64,000 nucleotides of DNA from Brevibacillus_C sp046036945 (GTDB lineage: Bacteria; Bacillota; Bacilli; Brevibacillales; Brevibacillaceae): assembly GCF_046036945.1 (NCBI RefSeq), contig NZ_JBJQOQ010000021.1:26760-90759 (forward strand), written 5' to 3'. The notes beneath the pieces are model-generated. The model was given only the letters and a program-made list of their open reading frames with translations, did not search any database and was not told where the DNA came from. Within the stretch, counting starts at the first letter, position 1; each line of letters begins with the position of its first letter. The translations under genes and the position numbers were made by a program. Shown in pieces: positions 1-8,959 of this stretch.

Positions 1-2
1 CC

Positions 3-86
3 GAAAAACCGGCGAGGGGGCAGTTATTGGGACTGCTCCTCTTGGCCGTCTGCTGGTTCTTTGCAAAAAATAGCCCGATTCTGTAG
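3..86 (+). CDS. C-terminal tail of a membrane protein, cut by window edge
   Basis: An open frame enters from the left edge and stops at TAG 84-86. The last 27 residues contain a hydrophobic run (LLGLLLLAVCWFFA) after a basic stretch, which is what a terminal membrane segment looks like. No start is visible and the family cannot be named. The other two forward frames give no comparable hydrophobic tail. Confidence is limited by the short length. Confidence 0.4.
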   Translation, partial: EKPARGQLLGLLLLAVCWFFAKNSPIL

Positions 87-116
87 GAGTTTTGGCACTC
101 GTGTAGAATATTAATG

Positions 117-137
117 TATTCCAAGCTGCTTGGAATA
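117..137. promoter_or_regulatory. Inverted repeat in the leader of the first operon
   Basis: The arms TATTCCAAG and CTTGGAATA are perfect 9-bp complements around a CTG loop, 14 bp before the ribosome site of the next gene. No T run follows, so it is not a standard terminator. It could be an operator or an mRNA hairpin; the sequence does not decide. Confidence 0.4.
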
Positions 138-163
138 GACTTGGCAGTATGAGGAGAATGCAT

Positions 164-1084
164 ATGAAACGGCCAAACTGCACGCCAGCAAGTATGATCA
201 AGAAAGTCTTTCGGTCTGGGGAGCGTTCCTTGCCGCGGAACGAAGTGCTGGAACGCCTTGACGAAAGCTTGCATGCGGAAGGATTGACAGGTGACAGTTC
301 AGAGCTTCTTTCCAAGGTTCTTCAGATGGCGCAATCGCCGGTGAAGGCAGGACGAACTGAAGCCATCGTCGAGTTGGCTTATCAGCCGCACCAGGTGTTC
401 GATTTGGCCTATCGGTTTTTGACTGCTACGCGGTCGCCCAAATCGATCGAACAAATCATCCGCGAGCTGCGTAAGCAGACCAATCTTTCCTGGAACCAGA
501 TCAGCCGTTTGCTGGTGTTGGAACGAGATCCTCGGTTTGTGCAGTACCAGGGGGACAACCGCTGGTATTTAACCGAGTGGAAACTGATAAACGACGAGGT
601 ATACGCATACGTCCAGACGAATCAGATCGAACGGGTTCCCCTGCGGACGATACCGTACATGCTCGAACAAGGAATGGGCCTTACAGGCAAATCATATATC
701 TTCATTCCCGAGTTGGACGATCGCTTTCGGATCGAAGAGGATATGCTGCACTTCGCGTTGTCCCATGAGGAAGCGAGCCAGACAGCCGACACTGGCACGG
801 CTGAGGTTGAACAAGCGAAACAAGAAACGGCGGCAGCTGCCGTACAAGAGGAGGAAACCCCTGTGAATACGACACATGCATCGGTTTTGGAGGAAGTTCA
901 GCAATTGCTGAAGCGGGCGACTTCCCTGCTGGAGGGACGCAACGAGGAGATGTCCCGGGAGGTCATTGCCCACTTTCAACAGAGCAATATGCAGGCGATA
1001 GAAATCCTGATGAATGAGAAACATAAAAATGAACAGGCGGCGCACGGGATTGCCCAGGTGCTGGCCGGGCTGGAGCAGCGATGA
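164..1084 (+). CDS. Conserved hypothetical, winged-helix-like N-half and acidic/coiled C-half
   Basis: I do not recognise a named family. The start at ATG 164 is chosen because GAGGAG (151-156) sits 7 bp upstream; ATGs at 149 and 158 overlap that site. The product is about 306 aa. Residues ~75-215 look globular and helical, with a wHTH-like stretch (SIEQIIRELRKQTNLSWNQISRLL) ending in YQGDNRWYLTEW, similar in feel to HARE-HTH-type domains, but this is inference. Residues ~220-255 are rich in Glu/Ala/Gln, followed by a helical tail. The stop overlaps the start of the next gene (ATGA), so translation is probably coupled. Confidence 0.75.
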   Translation: MKRPNCTPASMIKKVFRSGERSLPRNEVLERLDESLHAEGLTGDSSELLSKVLQMAQSPVKAGRTEAIVELAYQPHQVFDLAYRFLTATRSPKSIEQIIRELRKQTNLSWNQISRLLVLERDPRFVQYQGDNRWYLTEWKLINDEVYAYVQTNQIERVPLRTIPYMLEQGMGLTGKSYIFIPELDDRFRIEEDMLHFALSHEEASQTADTGTAEVEQAKQETAAAAVQEEETPVNTTHASVLEEVQQLLKRATSLLEGRNEEMSREVIAHFQQSNMQAIEILMNEKHKNEQAAHGIAQVLAGLEQR

Positions 1085-1323
1085 TCACGACCGAGCCCCT
1101 TTTTCGTTTGGAGCAGAGATTTGACATTTTGCGTGAAATCATTGCCACATACCGGGCTCGGCTAACAGAAATGGAAAGCGAAGTTGTTCAGTTATTTGCC
1201 TCTAGCGAGTTGGCCGCGATTGCCGATTGCATTCTGGAAAAACAGCGGATTGAACGGCTTGCTCAGCAGCTTGAGCAGTTTGTGCTCCGCTGGGAACTGG
1301 AATACGAATTGGGCATCGATTAG
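1081..1323 (+). CDS. Small helical hypothetical protein (80 aa)
   Basis: ATG 1081 overlaps the previous stop as ATGA, the usual sign of translational coupling. The 80-aa product is charged and almost wholly helical in pattern (LEQRFDILREIIATYRARL, LEKQRIERLAQQLEQFV), consistent with a coiled coil, with no membrane segment or cysteine motif. Its place between two uncharacterised genes suggests a shared complex, but no function can be assigned. Confidence 0.7.
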   Translation: MITTEPLFRLEQRFDILREIIATYRARLTEMESEVVQLFASSELAAIADCILEKQRIERLAQQLEQFVLRWELEYELGID

Positions 1324-1411
1324 GCAGCTCGACTTTTGTAAACAACCTCTTGTCCAAGAGGATTGTCGTTATTCCCGAGCTTTTGTGGCGGGAAGAAAGG
1401 AGAACCACCCC

Positions 1412-3448
1412 ATGTCAGTCGGAAGAAACGAGCTTTGTCCATGCGGAAGCGGAAAGAAATACAAAAGATGCTGCGGGGTCGTGACTCCGATTACCCAAAT
1501 CCGTTACGCTCGCGAGCAAAAAATGCGCAAACAACTGTCCTCATGGCAAGAGCGTTTAAACAGATACGTCTCTGCCGTGACGCAGGAGGCAGCATTGGAT
1601 CAGGCGAGAGAGCGCTTCATACGCGAAGCGGGCCTGAGCGCTCAGGAGAGTGTCAATCCGCAGTGGACGGTTCACTTTTTCAATTGGTTCGTGTTCGACG
1701 ACCAGACGAATGGCCCCGCATTGTTAGAGCGGTTTCTTCAGCACGAGGGCAGGCGGATGGAGGGCGACCTGAAGGAAGCGCTGCGCGGCCTTATACTCGA
1801 TGCGTATCAGTTGGAGGAAATCGGCGCGGAAGTGCTGACCGTTCGACATCTGCTTACCGGAAATCTTCATTACATCGTCGATGCCAAGGATCTAGCAATC
1901 GAACCAGGACAAATCTTATTGGGGCGTTTGTTAAACATGGGCGCAAGAGACCTGTTGTACGCAGGCAGCCTGATTCTCCAGGCGCAGTTCAAGCAGCCGC
2001 TGCTGGCTCTGCTGAAGGGCGAACATACGAGGGGAGCCCGTACGCTGGCTCTGTACCGCCTGATCCTGGAAACCAGTATCGAGACTCATGCTGCCGGGGA
2101 TCAGGACAGTTTGATCCGCAAAGTGTACAGCTGTCCGCAACCGGATGACCTGAGAAAACAGCTGGGGTCGCTTGCGGATTTCGAGCTGAAGATGCAGGAT
2201 GAGGATGAAGAAATTTGGGTGTACGCACCTTACAAGGAGGAGTACCTGTTCTCCGAGTTAAACAATACGCTGCTGGCGCTGCACGAGGTATCGGCAGAGC
2301 TGCTCCTGGCAGGCGGACAGCTGATCCTGGAGGGATTTGCTCCCGAGGTGGAGGACGCAGCGGAGAAGCTGCAGCTGCCACAGCCGCTTGAGGAAGCAGC
2401 GATACAGCGGTTGACATCGACCAATGGCAGGTTGACCCGGGGGACTGTGTTTATCACCAGCCAGCCGACCTTGCCGCAGAAAGTGTTGATGTGGGCGGTG
2501 CGAACGTACTTTGCGGAAAAGTGGCTGGTTACCCCGGCAGCGGGGTTGGATGGCCTGGCACCGCTTCAGGCTGCTGCATCCGAGGCGCCGGCGATGAAGG
2601 AAAAGCTGCTGTCGTTGGTCCAAAAAGTGGAGAATGACGGAGCGAAGGGACAGGGGCCGGGCCGCTTTATGGAGATCGGCATGATCAGGCCGCGCCTCCA
2701 CCTTCCGAGCAAGGCGGTACATCTCGCTGATTTGCTCGCCCGTCCGCTGCTGAAAGGACTTCCGGAGAGCACCTATACCGTCCGCCCTGAGCTGCTGAAG
2801 GAGATCACGCGCTTTGTCGCGGAGATAACTGAGGGCAAATCGGAGGCGACAGTGAGGAAGTACGACGAGGTGATGAGCCTGTTCCGCTCATTTGTGCGCG
2901 CGGCGTTTGGACCTGCGTTTGCATGGACTTCCCTGCAGCCTGGCGAAGTGGCGTACTTCCTCGTACACGATATATACGAACGGGTAGACGCGCCCACCAA
3001 GACGCTGGCCGCCAATCTGTTGTCGGTGCTGGCCGCGTTCTTCAAGTGGTTGGATAAACAGCACAACACGGCACTGTACAGCAAGATGCAGCCGCTGCTC
3101 ACCGAGCTGAAGGATGACCTGGCGGAAGCGTACAGGCAGCGGACGATCCTGCAAAAAGAAGCGGTTCGCCATCTGCAGGATCAGCAGATGGAGCCGCAGG
3201 AGGCTATGGAAGAGCAGCTGCTGATCGTTGTCAGGCAAGATTCCGGCTGGCTCGCCAGACGAAGCGGCTCGCAGGAAATCACCCTTCACTTGAACCGTCC
3301 GGATGAACTTCACATTGAACAGGATTGGATGCTTTCGGGGCTGATCGGCCAAATGGAGGATGGCGAGTGGCGATTGTTTGGAACGCCGGAGCTGTACCCT
3401 CCTGCCGTCAGCAGGCTGCTCGGATTGGGAAGCGGTGTGCTGGTCTAA
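1412..3448 (+). CDS. SEC-C motif protein, 678 aa
   Basis: The N-terminus carries a SEC-C zinc motif: C9, C11, C20 and C21 in the pattern CPCGSGKKYKRCC. This motif binds zinc at the C-terminus of SecA and occurs in many unrelated proteins. The start at ATG 1412 has GAAAGGAG (1395-1402) upstream; an earlier open frame back to 1184 overlaps the preceding gene and lacks a ribosome site. The remaining ~650 residues are mainly alpha-helical, Leu/Glu/Arg rich, with no motif I can name and no membrane segment. It is the last gene of a three-gene operon and is followed by a strong terminator. Role unknown. Confidence 0.85.
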   Translation: MSVGRNELCPCGSGKKYKRCCGVVTPITQIRYAREQKMRKQLSSWQERLNRYVSAVTQEAALDQARERFIREAGLSAQESVNPQWTVHFFNWFVFDDQTNGPALLERFLQHEGRRMEGDLKEALRGLILDAYQLEEIGAEVLTVRHLLTGNLHYIVDAKDLAIEPGQILLGRLLNMGARDLLYAGSLILQAQFKQPLLALLKGEHTRGARTLALYRLILETSIETHAAGDQDSLIRKVYSCPQPDDLRKQLGSLADFELKMQDEDEEIWVYAPYKEEYLFSELNNTLLALHEVSAELLLAGGQLILEGFAPEVEDAAEKLQLPQPLEEAAIQRLTSTNGRLTRGTVFITSQPTLPQKVLMWAVRTYFAEKWLVTPAAGLDGLAPLQAAASEAPAMKEKLLSLVQKVENDGAKGQGPGRFMEIGMIRPRLHLPSKAVHLADLLARPLLKGLPESTYTVRPELLKEITRFVAEITEGKSEATVRKYDEVMSLFRSFVRAAFGPAFAWTSLQPGEVAYFLVHDIYERVDAPTKTLAANLLSVLAAFFKWLDKQHNTALYSKMQPLLTELKDDLAEAYRQRTILQKEAVRHLQDQQMEPQEAMEEQLLIVVRQDSGWLARRSGSQEITLHLNRPDELHIEQDWMLSGLIGQMEDGEWRLFGTPELYPPAVSRLLGLGSGVLV

Positions 3449-3452
3449 AGCA

Positions 3453-3489
3453 AAACAGGTCTGGGGCTTGTGCTCCAGACCTGTTTTTT
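3453..3489. terminator. Bidirectional rho-independent terminator
   Basis: The arms AACAGGTCTGG and CCAGACCTGTT are perfect complements followed by TTTTTTT. It lies between the convergent SEC-C gene and the MFS gene and can serve both. Confidence 0.9.
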
Positions 3490-3502
3490 TGCTGAAAAAG
3501 TT

Positions 3503-4717
3503 TTATGCCGCTGCCTTCTCCCACTCGTCAAGCGCAGCGTCTTTTGGCAGGAACAAGCCGAGTGCTCCCAAAAGCGGAAGAGCGGAACAGAGCAGCATGA
3601 TAAACATAAGACCGTGGAGATCGGCGAGGTAGCCGAGGACTGTCGCACCCAGACCGCCCATGCCGAAAGCGAAGCCGATGATCAATCCGGAAACAGTGCC
3701 GACACGGCCTGGCAGCAGCTCCTGGGCGTAGACCACACTGACGGAAAAATTGGACAACAGGATAAATCCGGTCAGGAACAGCAGCGGATACGCCCAGATG
3801 CCATGTGCGTACGGAATCAACAGGGTGAGCGGCAGCGCTCCAACAGTAGAGATGATCAAAAGATTGCGTTTGCCGAATCTGTCTCCGATCGGCCCGCCGA
3901 GAAACGTTCCGATGGCACCGGCAAGCAAGAACAGAAAAGCGAATATTTGGGCTTGATTGATCTGCAGGCCGTACGTCTTGATCAAAAACAGCGGGTAGAA
4001 GCTTTGCAAGCCGGCCACCACCCAGGAGCGGACCGCGACGATCACCACGACCAGGCTAAGAGCGATCATCCGCTTGTTCATATGGGACAGCCGGACTTCC
4101 CGCTTTTGCGCCTTGTTTTGCCGTTGCTGGCCCCGCGACCAAAACGCGATGTAGACCAGCACTCCCGCGGCAATCGTCGCCAATGCGGTAAACCACGCGG
4201 CTCCCCCTTGCCCCAAGGGGACAAAGACGAGTGCGGTCATCAGCGGGGCCAGCGATTGTCCGACGTTGCCGCCAACTTGAAAGATGGATTGCCCGAGCCC
4301 CCGCTGGATTCCCGACGCTTTGTGGGCGACGCGGGATGCCTCCGGGTGGAAGACAGCCGAGCCGATCCCGACCATCCCGACGGCAACCAACAGCAGCAGG
4401 TAGTTTTGGGTAAAGGCCAGGGTGAACATGCCCAGTCCTGATACCAGCATGGCGATCGGCATCGCGAACGGCAGGGGAAAGCGGTCCGAGATGTAGCCGA
4501 TCACGGGCTGAAGGATGGAAGCCGTCACATTCATGACCAGCAGGATGACCCCCAATTGCAAGTAGCTGAGCACCAGGTTTTTTTCCAGAATCGGCAGGAC
4601 GGCGGGGATCACCGCCTGTACGCTGTCGTTTAACAGGTGGGCCAGACTGACGGCGAACAGGACCCGGTACACCGTCTGGCTGGCGTCTTTTGACGCTGTG
4701 ATCGCACTACTTTCCAT
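3503..4717 (-). CDS. MFS transporter, fosmidomycin-resistance (Fsr)-like
   Basis: The 404-aa protein has about 12 hydrophobic segments in two halves of six. The N-terminal part (HLLNDSVQAVIPAVLPILEK, then GIGSAVFHPEASRVAHKA) is typical of the Fsr branch of major facilitator exporters. A loop between TM6 and TM7 is basic (SRGQQRQNKAQKREVRLSH). It overlaps the upstream nitrilase-type gene by 11 bp, so the two are co-transcribed and probably coupled. Efflux of a small organic compound is inferred from the family; the substrate is not evident. The gene ends before the shared terminator. Confidence 0.85.
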   Translation of the reverse strand: MESSAITASKDASQTVYRVLFAVSLAHLLNDSVQAVIPAVLPILEKNLVLSYLQLGVILLVMNVTASILQPVIGYISDRFPLPFAMPIAMLVSGLGMFTLAFTQNYLLLLVAVGMVGIGSAVFHPEASRVAHKASGIQRGLGQSIFQVGGNVGQSLAPLMTALVFVPLGQGGAAWFTALATIAAGVLVYIAFWSRGQQRQNKAQKREVRLSHMNKRMIALSLVVVIVAVRSWVVAGLQSFYPLFLIKTYGLQINQAQIFAFLFLLAGAIGTFLGGPIGDRFGKRNLLIISTVGALPLTLLIPYAHGIWAYPLLFLTGFILLSNFSVSVVYAQELLPGRVGTVSGLIIGFAFGMGGLGATVLGYLADLHGLMFIMLLCSALPLLGALGLFLPKDAALDEWEKAAA

Positions 4718-5567
4718 ATACGTCCGGACGACGGTCGTGCCATGGCCGGACCGATCCGTTCTCCCGAATCTCCCGCAGCGTAGACAGGTCGACGTCGCCG
4801 AAAATCACCATCTCTTCGTTTTTAATCCCTTGATTTACGATGCCCTGCGGCGGAAAAGGAACGTCGCACGGCACCAAAATAGCCGCTTGCCCGACGTTGC
4901 TCTCCATGTAGCGGACATTCGGGAGATACCCTACCGTTCCCGTTACCGCTACGGATACCTGGTGCTCGATCGTGCGGGCGTGGGAGGTGAAGCGGACGCG
5001 GTGAAAACCCTGCTCGTCGTCTGTGCACGAAGGGCAGAAGAGGAGTTCCGCTCCTTTTTGCACGACTGTAGAGACCGCTTCGGGAAACTCGATATCGTAG
5101 CAGATGACGATCGCGATCTTGCCGTACTCCGTTTCGAAGACGCGGAAGACATCGCCGGCGTCCAGCTTCCAATCGCTTTTTTCCGTCGGCGTCAGATGTA
5201 CTTTTTCCTGAACCTGCCGGCTTCCGTCTGGAGCGAACAGGTAAGCGGCGTTGTACAGCCCGGGTCTTGTCTCCAGCGAACCGACGTGTGTGCCTGCTAT
5301 AATGTACATGCTGTGCTCTTTGGCGAGCCGGGTAAAAAGTTCAATATACGCCTCCGTATATGCGTCCAGTGAGCGGATCGCACGCAGCGGGTCACGGTCG
5401 GGTGTGATCGAGAGCAGCTGCGTGGTAAAAAGCTCAGGGAACAACAAAAATTTTGCCCCAAAGTCAGCCCCAACCTGAACATGGCTTTCAGCCTGCTCGG
5501 CAAACTGCTCAAAGGAACTGATCGGTTTCATCTTGTACTGCACGGCTCCAATGCGAATGCTGGGCAC
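4707..5567 (-). CDS. Carbon-nitrogen hydrolase (nitrilase superfamily)
   Basis: The 286-aa protein has the Glu-Lys-Cys triad of the nitrilase/amidase fold in order: Glu in LLFPELFTT, Lys in VQEKVHLTP, and Cys in VICYDIEFPE. These enzymes hydrolyse amides or nitriles. It resembles the C-terminal half of Bacillus YhcX, which carries a GNAT domain at its N-terminus. Here the GNAT partner is a separate gene starting 122 bp away on the other strand. It overlaps the downstream MFS gene by 11 bp. Start ATG 5567 has GGAGTGGAAC upstream. Substrate unknown. Confidence 0.88.
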   Translation of the reverse strand: MPSIRIGAVQYKMKPISSFEQFAEQAESHVQVGADFGAKFLLFPELFTTQLLSITPDRDPLRAIRSLDAYTEAYIELFTRLAKEHSMYIIAGTHVGSLETRPGLYNAAYLFAPDGSRQVQEKVHLTPTEKSDWKLDAGDVFRVFETEYGKIAIVICYDIEFPEAVSTVVQKGAELLFCPSCTDDEQGFHRVRFTSHARTIEHQVSVAVTGTVGYLPNVRYMESNVGQAAILVPCDVPFPPQGIVNQGIKNEEMVIFGDVDLSTLREIRENGSVRPWHDRRPDVYGK

Positions 5568-5689
5568 TCAAGTTCCACTCCTTTGTGATGTTTTTTCTTT
5601 AATCATAGCAAACGCCGGCAGTTGAGAGAAATACAAAATCGAGTAAGATAAAAGAAACCGAACATGAATTGCCAAAAGGAGGATGGACC

Positions 5690-6367
5690 TTGCGTTACCG
5701 TCACGTCGTCTATCAAGACAAGCCGTACGAATTGCTGGTGCGAAACTACCAGGTGGAGGACTTTCCGGCGCTTTTCCAGGTGCAGCGCGAGTGTTTTCCC
5801 GAACCGTTCCCTCAAGAGCTTTTGTGGTCAAAAGAGCAGATTCAAAGCCATGTGCGCCACTTTCCGGAAGGAGCGATCTGCGTGGAGCACGACGGCAAGG
5901 TGGTCGGCTCGATTACCGGCTTGATCGTCCGCTACCATCCGGGAGAACCCCACACCTGGTCAGAGATCACCGATAACGGCTACATCCGCAACCACGATCC
6001 GTCCGGAGACAGCTTTTACATCGTCGATGTCAGCGTAATGCCCCAATACCGCTCTCTCGGCCTTGGCCGCTTGTTAATGCAGGCCGTCTACTATGTGACG
6101 GTACATATGGGCTTGGCCCGAGTGCTCGGCGGCGGGCGCATCCCCGGGTACCACAAACTGGCTGATCAATACGATGTCCAGACTTATGTGGACAAGGTGG
6201 CTGCCGGCGAATGGACCGACCCGGTGATGACGTTTCTTCTGCGGTGCGGACGCAGACCGGTTCAGGTGATGGCCAATTACCTTGACGATGAGGAATCTTG
6301 CAATCACGCGGTCCTCATGGAGTGGCGCAACCCGTTCTTCGACAGCCTGATGTCGAAAAAAGTTTAA
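5690..6367 (+). CDS. GNAT N-acetyltransferase, YhcX N-half type
   Basis: The likely start is TTG 5690, with AAAGGAGGA (5675-5683) 6 bp upstream; the upstream TTG 5669 would place the ribosome site inside the gene. The 225-aa product shows the GNAT core: a beta strand YIVDVSVMPQYR followed by the acetyl-CoA loop SLGLGRLLMQAVYYV (Q/RxxGxG/A type). It is similar to the GNAT domain that in Bacillus YhcX is fused to a nitrilase domain. The nitrilase half is the divergent neighbour. Both genes share the ~120-bp intergenic region, so coordinated control is plausible. Confidence 0.85.
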   Translation: MRYRHVVYQDKPYELLVRNYQVEDFPALFQVQRECFPEPFPQELLWSKEQIQSHVRHFPEGAICVEHDGKVVGSITGLIVRYHPGEPHTWSEITDNGYIRNHDPSGDSFYIVDVSVMPQYRSLGLGRLLMQAVYYVTVHMGLARVLGGGRIPGYHKLADQYDVQTYVDKVAAGEWTDPVMTFLLRCGRRPVQVMANYLDDEESCNHAVLMEWRNPFFDSLMSKKV

Positions 6368-6462
6368 GAGAAACGCAAATCTTGAGCGATTGTTTGCAAA
6401 GCCCTCCATGATAGGATTTGTTCCATTTCTTAAGAGAGAGGGCGCGGGCAATCGTCTTGTTT

Positions 6463-6505
6463 TTTGTAGTTTTTTCTACAAATAAAGTCAATCCCATGGT
6501 ATAAT
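6463..6505 (+). promoter_or_regulatory. Probable promoter and inverted repeat of the LCP gene
   Basis: A TATAAT box lies at 6500-6505. The arms TTTGTAG (6463-6469) and CTACAAA (6476-6482) form a perfect 7-bp inverted repeat whose right arm covers the -35 position, where the best hexamer (CTACAA) is poor. This suggests a regulated promoter. The leader to the start codon is about 120 nt. Confidence 0.45.
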
Positions 6506-6624
6506 AGCAACGAGTTTTTGACATGTGAAACTCCGGTACTATCTTGTCGAATCATCTGACAATGCGCAAATGCACATACATAACGTTTGCTCGTGTACTT
6601 ACAAGCCAAGGAGATGAATACCTG

Positions 6625-8061
6625 ATGCCAAAACCGCCCGCAAACGGTTCTGCCGTGCAGACGGATAAGCGTGCAAAGCAGAAACGGCGCAAAAAGTTTC
6701 GCCGGATGGTCACACTATTTGTATTATTTGCGATTCTGCTGGTCGGCGGTGCCGCCGGTGCAGTTTATTGGAAATTGAACCAGGCGATCGAGAGTGTTGA
6801 AAACCCGTATGAAGAACCAAATGCCCCAGTAAACAAGACCTATGAACCTGAGAAACCGATGTCGATCGTCCTGTTGGGGTTTGACTCGCGAGAGGAGACC
6901 GGGTCGCTCAATACGGACGTCATGATGGTCTCGGTGATCAATCCGGCGACCAAAAATGTCCAACTGCTTTCCCTCCCGCGGGATACGCGGGTAAAAATTC
7001 CCGGATACAGCGGCTATTACAAAATAAACTCCACCTTCGCCTATGGAGAGTCGGAGCGCCGCCGGGATGAACGTAACGGCAAGGTGCCTACGGAAAACGG
7101 CGTGACCCTAACCAAAAAGACGCTGGAGCAGATGCTGGGCATTCCGATACAGCACTACATAACGGTTGATTTTAACGGATTTAAATCGATCATTGACGAA
7201 TTGGGCGGGGTAGAAGTGAACGTTGACCGCCGAATGGTCTACCACGACCCCACAGACGGGACTACCATCAATTTGCAGCCGGGTCTCCAGACGTTAAATG
7301 GCAAGAACGCCTTGGACTACGTCCGGCACCGTCACGACGACCGCGGAATCAATTACTATTCCAGCGACTTTGACCGCAACCGGCGCCAGCAGGAAGTGAT
7401 CAAGGCCGTACTGGATAAAATGACCTCTCCGGAGGGCTTTACGAAACTCTTTAATGTGATCGACGTTGCGTTGAAAAACGTGAAAACCGATCTTTCTCCC
7501 AGCCAGATAAAGGGATTGGCGAAAGATTTTAAAGGTTTCAATTCCAGCAACCTGACGGTTCTTGACAGCGGCGCCTACTGGAATTCCAGCATTTTGTACA
7601 CTTTGCTGCCGGAAGAAAATCTGGAGGCGATTCGCAGCACCCTGCAAACCGAGATGGGCCTCACTTCCGCTGTCGCCGAGCTGGATGACTCATCCACAGG
7701 CAAGTACGTCAACGCTACAGCCAGCGGGACGAAATCTGTGAGCAGCAGCCGGAAGACAACCCAAACAGAGGCTCCGAAAAAAGAACAGCCGAAACAGGAG
7801 AAACCGCAGAAACCTGTCGACAAATCGGAGGAAACGGAGGAGCCTTCGGCAGATACACAGCCTCCGCTATTTCCAGGCAGTGAGAATACGACAGACCCGT
7901 CGGCAAACGGCGGAACGCAGGATGGGACAAAGGGAAATTCGAACGGCTCCGGAACGTCCAAACCGGATCCGGGAACCGGCAATCCGCCGGATGCAGGGAC
8001 CAAGCAGCCGCCTGCGGAGCAAACGCCGCCGCCGGATATCCCCATGCTGCCGCAAGCATAA
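6625..8061 (+). CDS. LytR-CpsA-Psr (LCP) family cell-wall glycopolymer transferase
   Basis: The start at ATG 6625 follows AAGGAGATG (6608-6616); the open frame back to 6544 has no ribosome site. The 478-aa protein has a basic cytoplasmic end (residues 13-27), one membrane anchor (~28-49) and an extracellular LCP domain (~80-300) with IVLLGFDSR, the Arg/Asp-rich SLPRDTRVKIPG and DYVRHRHDDRG, the residues that bind polyprenyl phosphate. LCP enzymes attach teichoic acid or other glycopolymers to peptidoglycan. The last ~110 residues are a low-complexity tail rich in Pro, Gly, Ser, Thr, Lys and Glu, longer than usual and probably wall-spanning. The gene stands alone between terminators. Confidence 0.9.
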   Translation: MPKPPANGSAVQTDKRAKQKRRKKFRRMVTLFVLFAILLVGGAAGAVYWKLNQAIESVENPYEEPNAPVNKTYEPEKPMSIVLLGFDSREETGSLNTDVMMVSVINPATKNVQLLSLPRDTRVKIPGYSGYYKINSTFAYGESERRRDERNGKVPTENGVTLTKKTLEQMLGIPIQHYITVDFNGFKSIIDELGGVEVNVDRRMVYHDPTDGTTINLQPGLQTLNGKNALDYVRHRHDDRGINYYSSDFDRNRRQQEVIKAVLDKMTSPEGFTKLFNVIDVALKNVKTDLSPSQIKGLAKDFKGFNSSNLTVLDSGAYWNSSILYTLLPEENLEAIRSTLQTEMGLTSAVAELDDSSTGKYVNATASGTKSVSSSRKTTQTEAPKKEQPKQEKPQKPVDKSEETEEPSADTQPPLFPGSENTTDPSANGGTQDGTKGNSNGSGTSKPDPGTGNPPDAGTKQPPAEQTPPPDIPMLPQA

Positions 8062-8088
8062 CAAATAGCCACATGTGCTTTCTCATTC

Positions 8089-8130
8089 AATCGGTCAGGG
8101 AAACGATGACGGTTCCCGGCCGATTTTTTA
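8089..8130 (+). terminator. Terminator of the LCP gene
   Basis: AATCGGTC-GGGAA pairs with TTCCC-GGCCGATT, with one wobble and one bulge, followed by TTTTTT. Confidence 0.85.
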
Positions 8131-8275
8131 TACCGTTGACGGATTGACAAGCGTTTTCTCGGCGTTTTCCATGGAAAATGGCTTTGCAAACCGGAAAAAA
8201 ATGATAAGATAGTAATAGATACGCAAAACTGACACTTCTGATAATTGGGGAAAGGATTTTTGGGGAGGGATTTGG

Positions 8276-8584
8276 ATGACGCTTTTTTTGGTGAACGTCG
8301 GTCTTGTCATCTTGTTTATGTATCTGTTTCACCGCCGTCAAAATAATGAAATGGTCTATGATGAGGAGTTTTTTCTCCAAAATCCCTCTGCACTTGAAGA
8401 ATTTTTGCAGATGCCTCTTGAGTTTCAGAAAGCCTTTTTTCACAAGCATAAAGAATGGATCAAAAAGAAGTACATGGACGGAGAAAGTTATCTGCTCAGC
8501 TATTGTCCGAACAAAGAAATACGGCGTGCCTGGTTAACTGAATTCGTCAACCAAAAAGATGTAAATACACCAACCCCTTCATAA
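8276..8584 (+). CDS. Hypothetical protein with N-terminal membrane anchor (102 aa)
   Basis: ATG 8276 has GGGGAGGG (8262-8269) upstream. Residues 2-18 form a membrane segment (LFLVNVGLVILFMYLF) followed by a basic stop (HRRQ). The soluble part is Phe-, Lys- and Glu-rich with the phrases LEEFLQMPLEFQKAFFHKH and YLLSYCPNKEIRRAW. I do not recognise the family. A hairpin overlaps the last codons. It stands alone. Confidence 0.7.
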   Translation: MTLFLVNVGLVILFMYLFHRRQNNEMVYDEEFFLQNPSALEEFLQMPLEFQKAFFHKHKEWIKKKYMDGESYLLSYCPNKEIRRAWLTEFVNQKDVNTPTPS

Positions 8585-8596
8585 AAGAAGGGGTTG
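8571..8596 (+). terminator. Hairpin at the end of the 102-aa gene
   Basis: CAACCCCTTC pairs perfectly with GAAGGGGTTG around ATAAAA. There is no T run afterwards, so termination is uncertain. Confidence 0.5.
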
Positions 8597-8711
8597 TATC
8601 GTGAAGTGGATGGTCAAATTATCGGGAAACTGGATGGTTATTTTCTGAAGGAATCAAGTAAGATAGTAGATAGAAAAAGACAGGGAACGTAAAAACAGGG
8701 GAGAGCTGACC

Positions 8712-8900
8712 ATGTTCATCATGATCTTGATATTTATCCTCGTCCTGGCGGCAGCCATCGGGACGATCTACGCCGGGATGAATCAAAACGAGGAAAATTA
8801 CGGAAAAAAGACGAAGAAAAATCTGACGCGGTTAACGTGGTTTTACGTGATTGGCGCCATTGGCTTCATCGGGGTGTTTTTTTTGATCTATAAATTTTAA
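8712..8900 (+). CDS. Small membrane protein (62 aa)
   Basis: ATG 8712 follows AGGGGAGAGCTGACC. The 62-aa product has two hydrophobic segments (residues 2-21 and ~44-60) joined by a charged loop (NQNEENYGKKTKKNLTR), which gives a hairpin membrane topology. It resembles secretory-chain-like small membrane proteins only in general shape; no family is assigned. A terminator begins 10 bp after the stop. Confidence 0.7.
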   Translation: MFIMILIFILVLAAAIGTIYAGMNQNEENYGKKTKKNLTRLTWFYVIGAIGFIGVFFLIYKF

Positions 8901-8910
8901 TCGACGGCTA

Positions 8911-8942
8911 AACCCGCACTCCGCGAAGAGGCGGGTTTTTGT
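8911..8942 (+). terminator. Terminator after the 62-aa gene
   Basis: AACCCGC pairs with GCGGGTT across a 13-nt loop, followed by TTTT. Confidence 0.8.
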
Positions 8943-8959
8943 TCGGTCAGATTTCCTAT

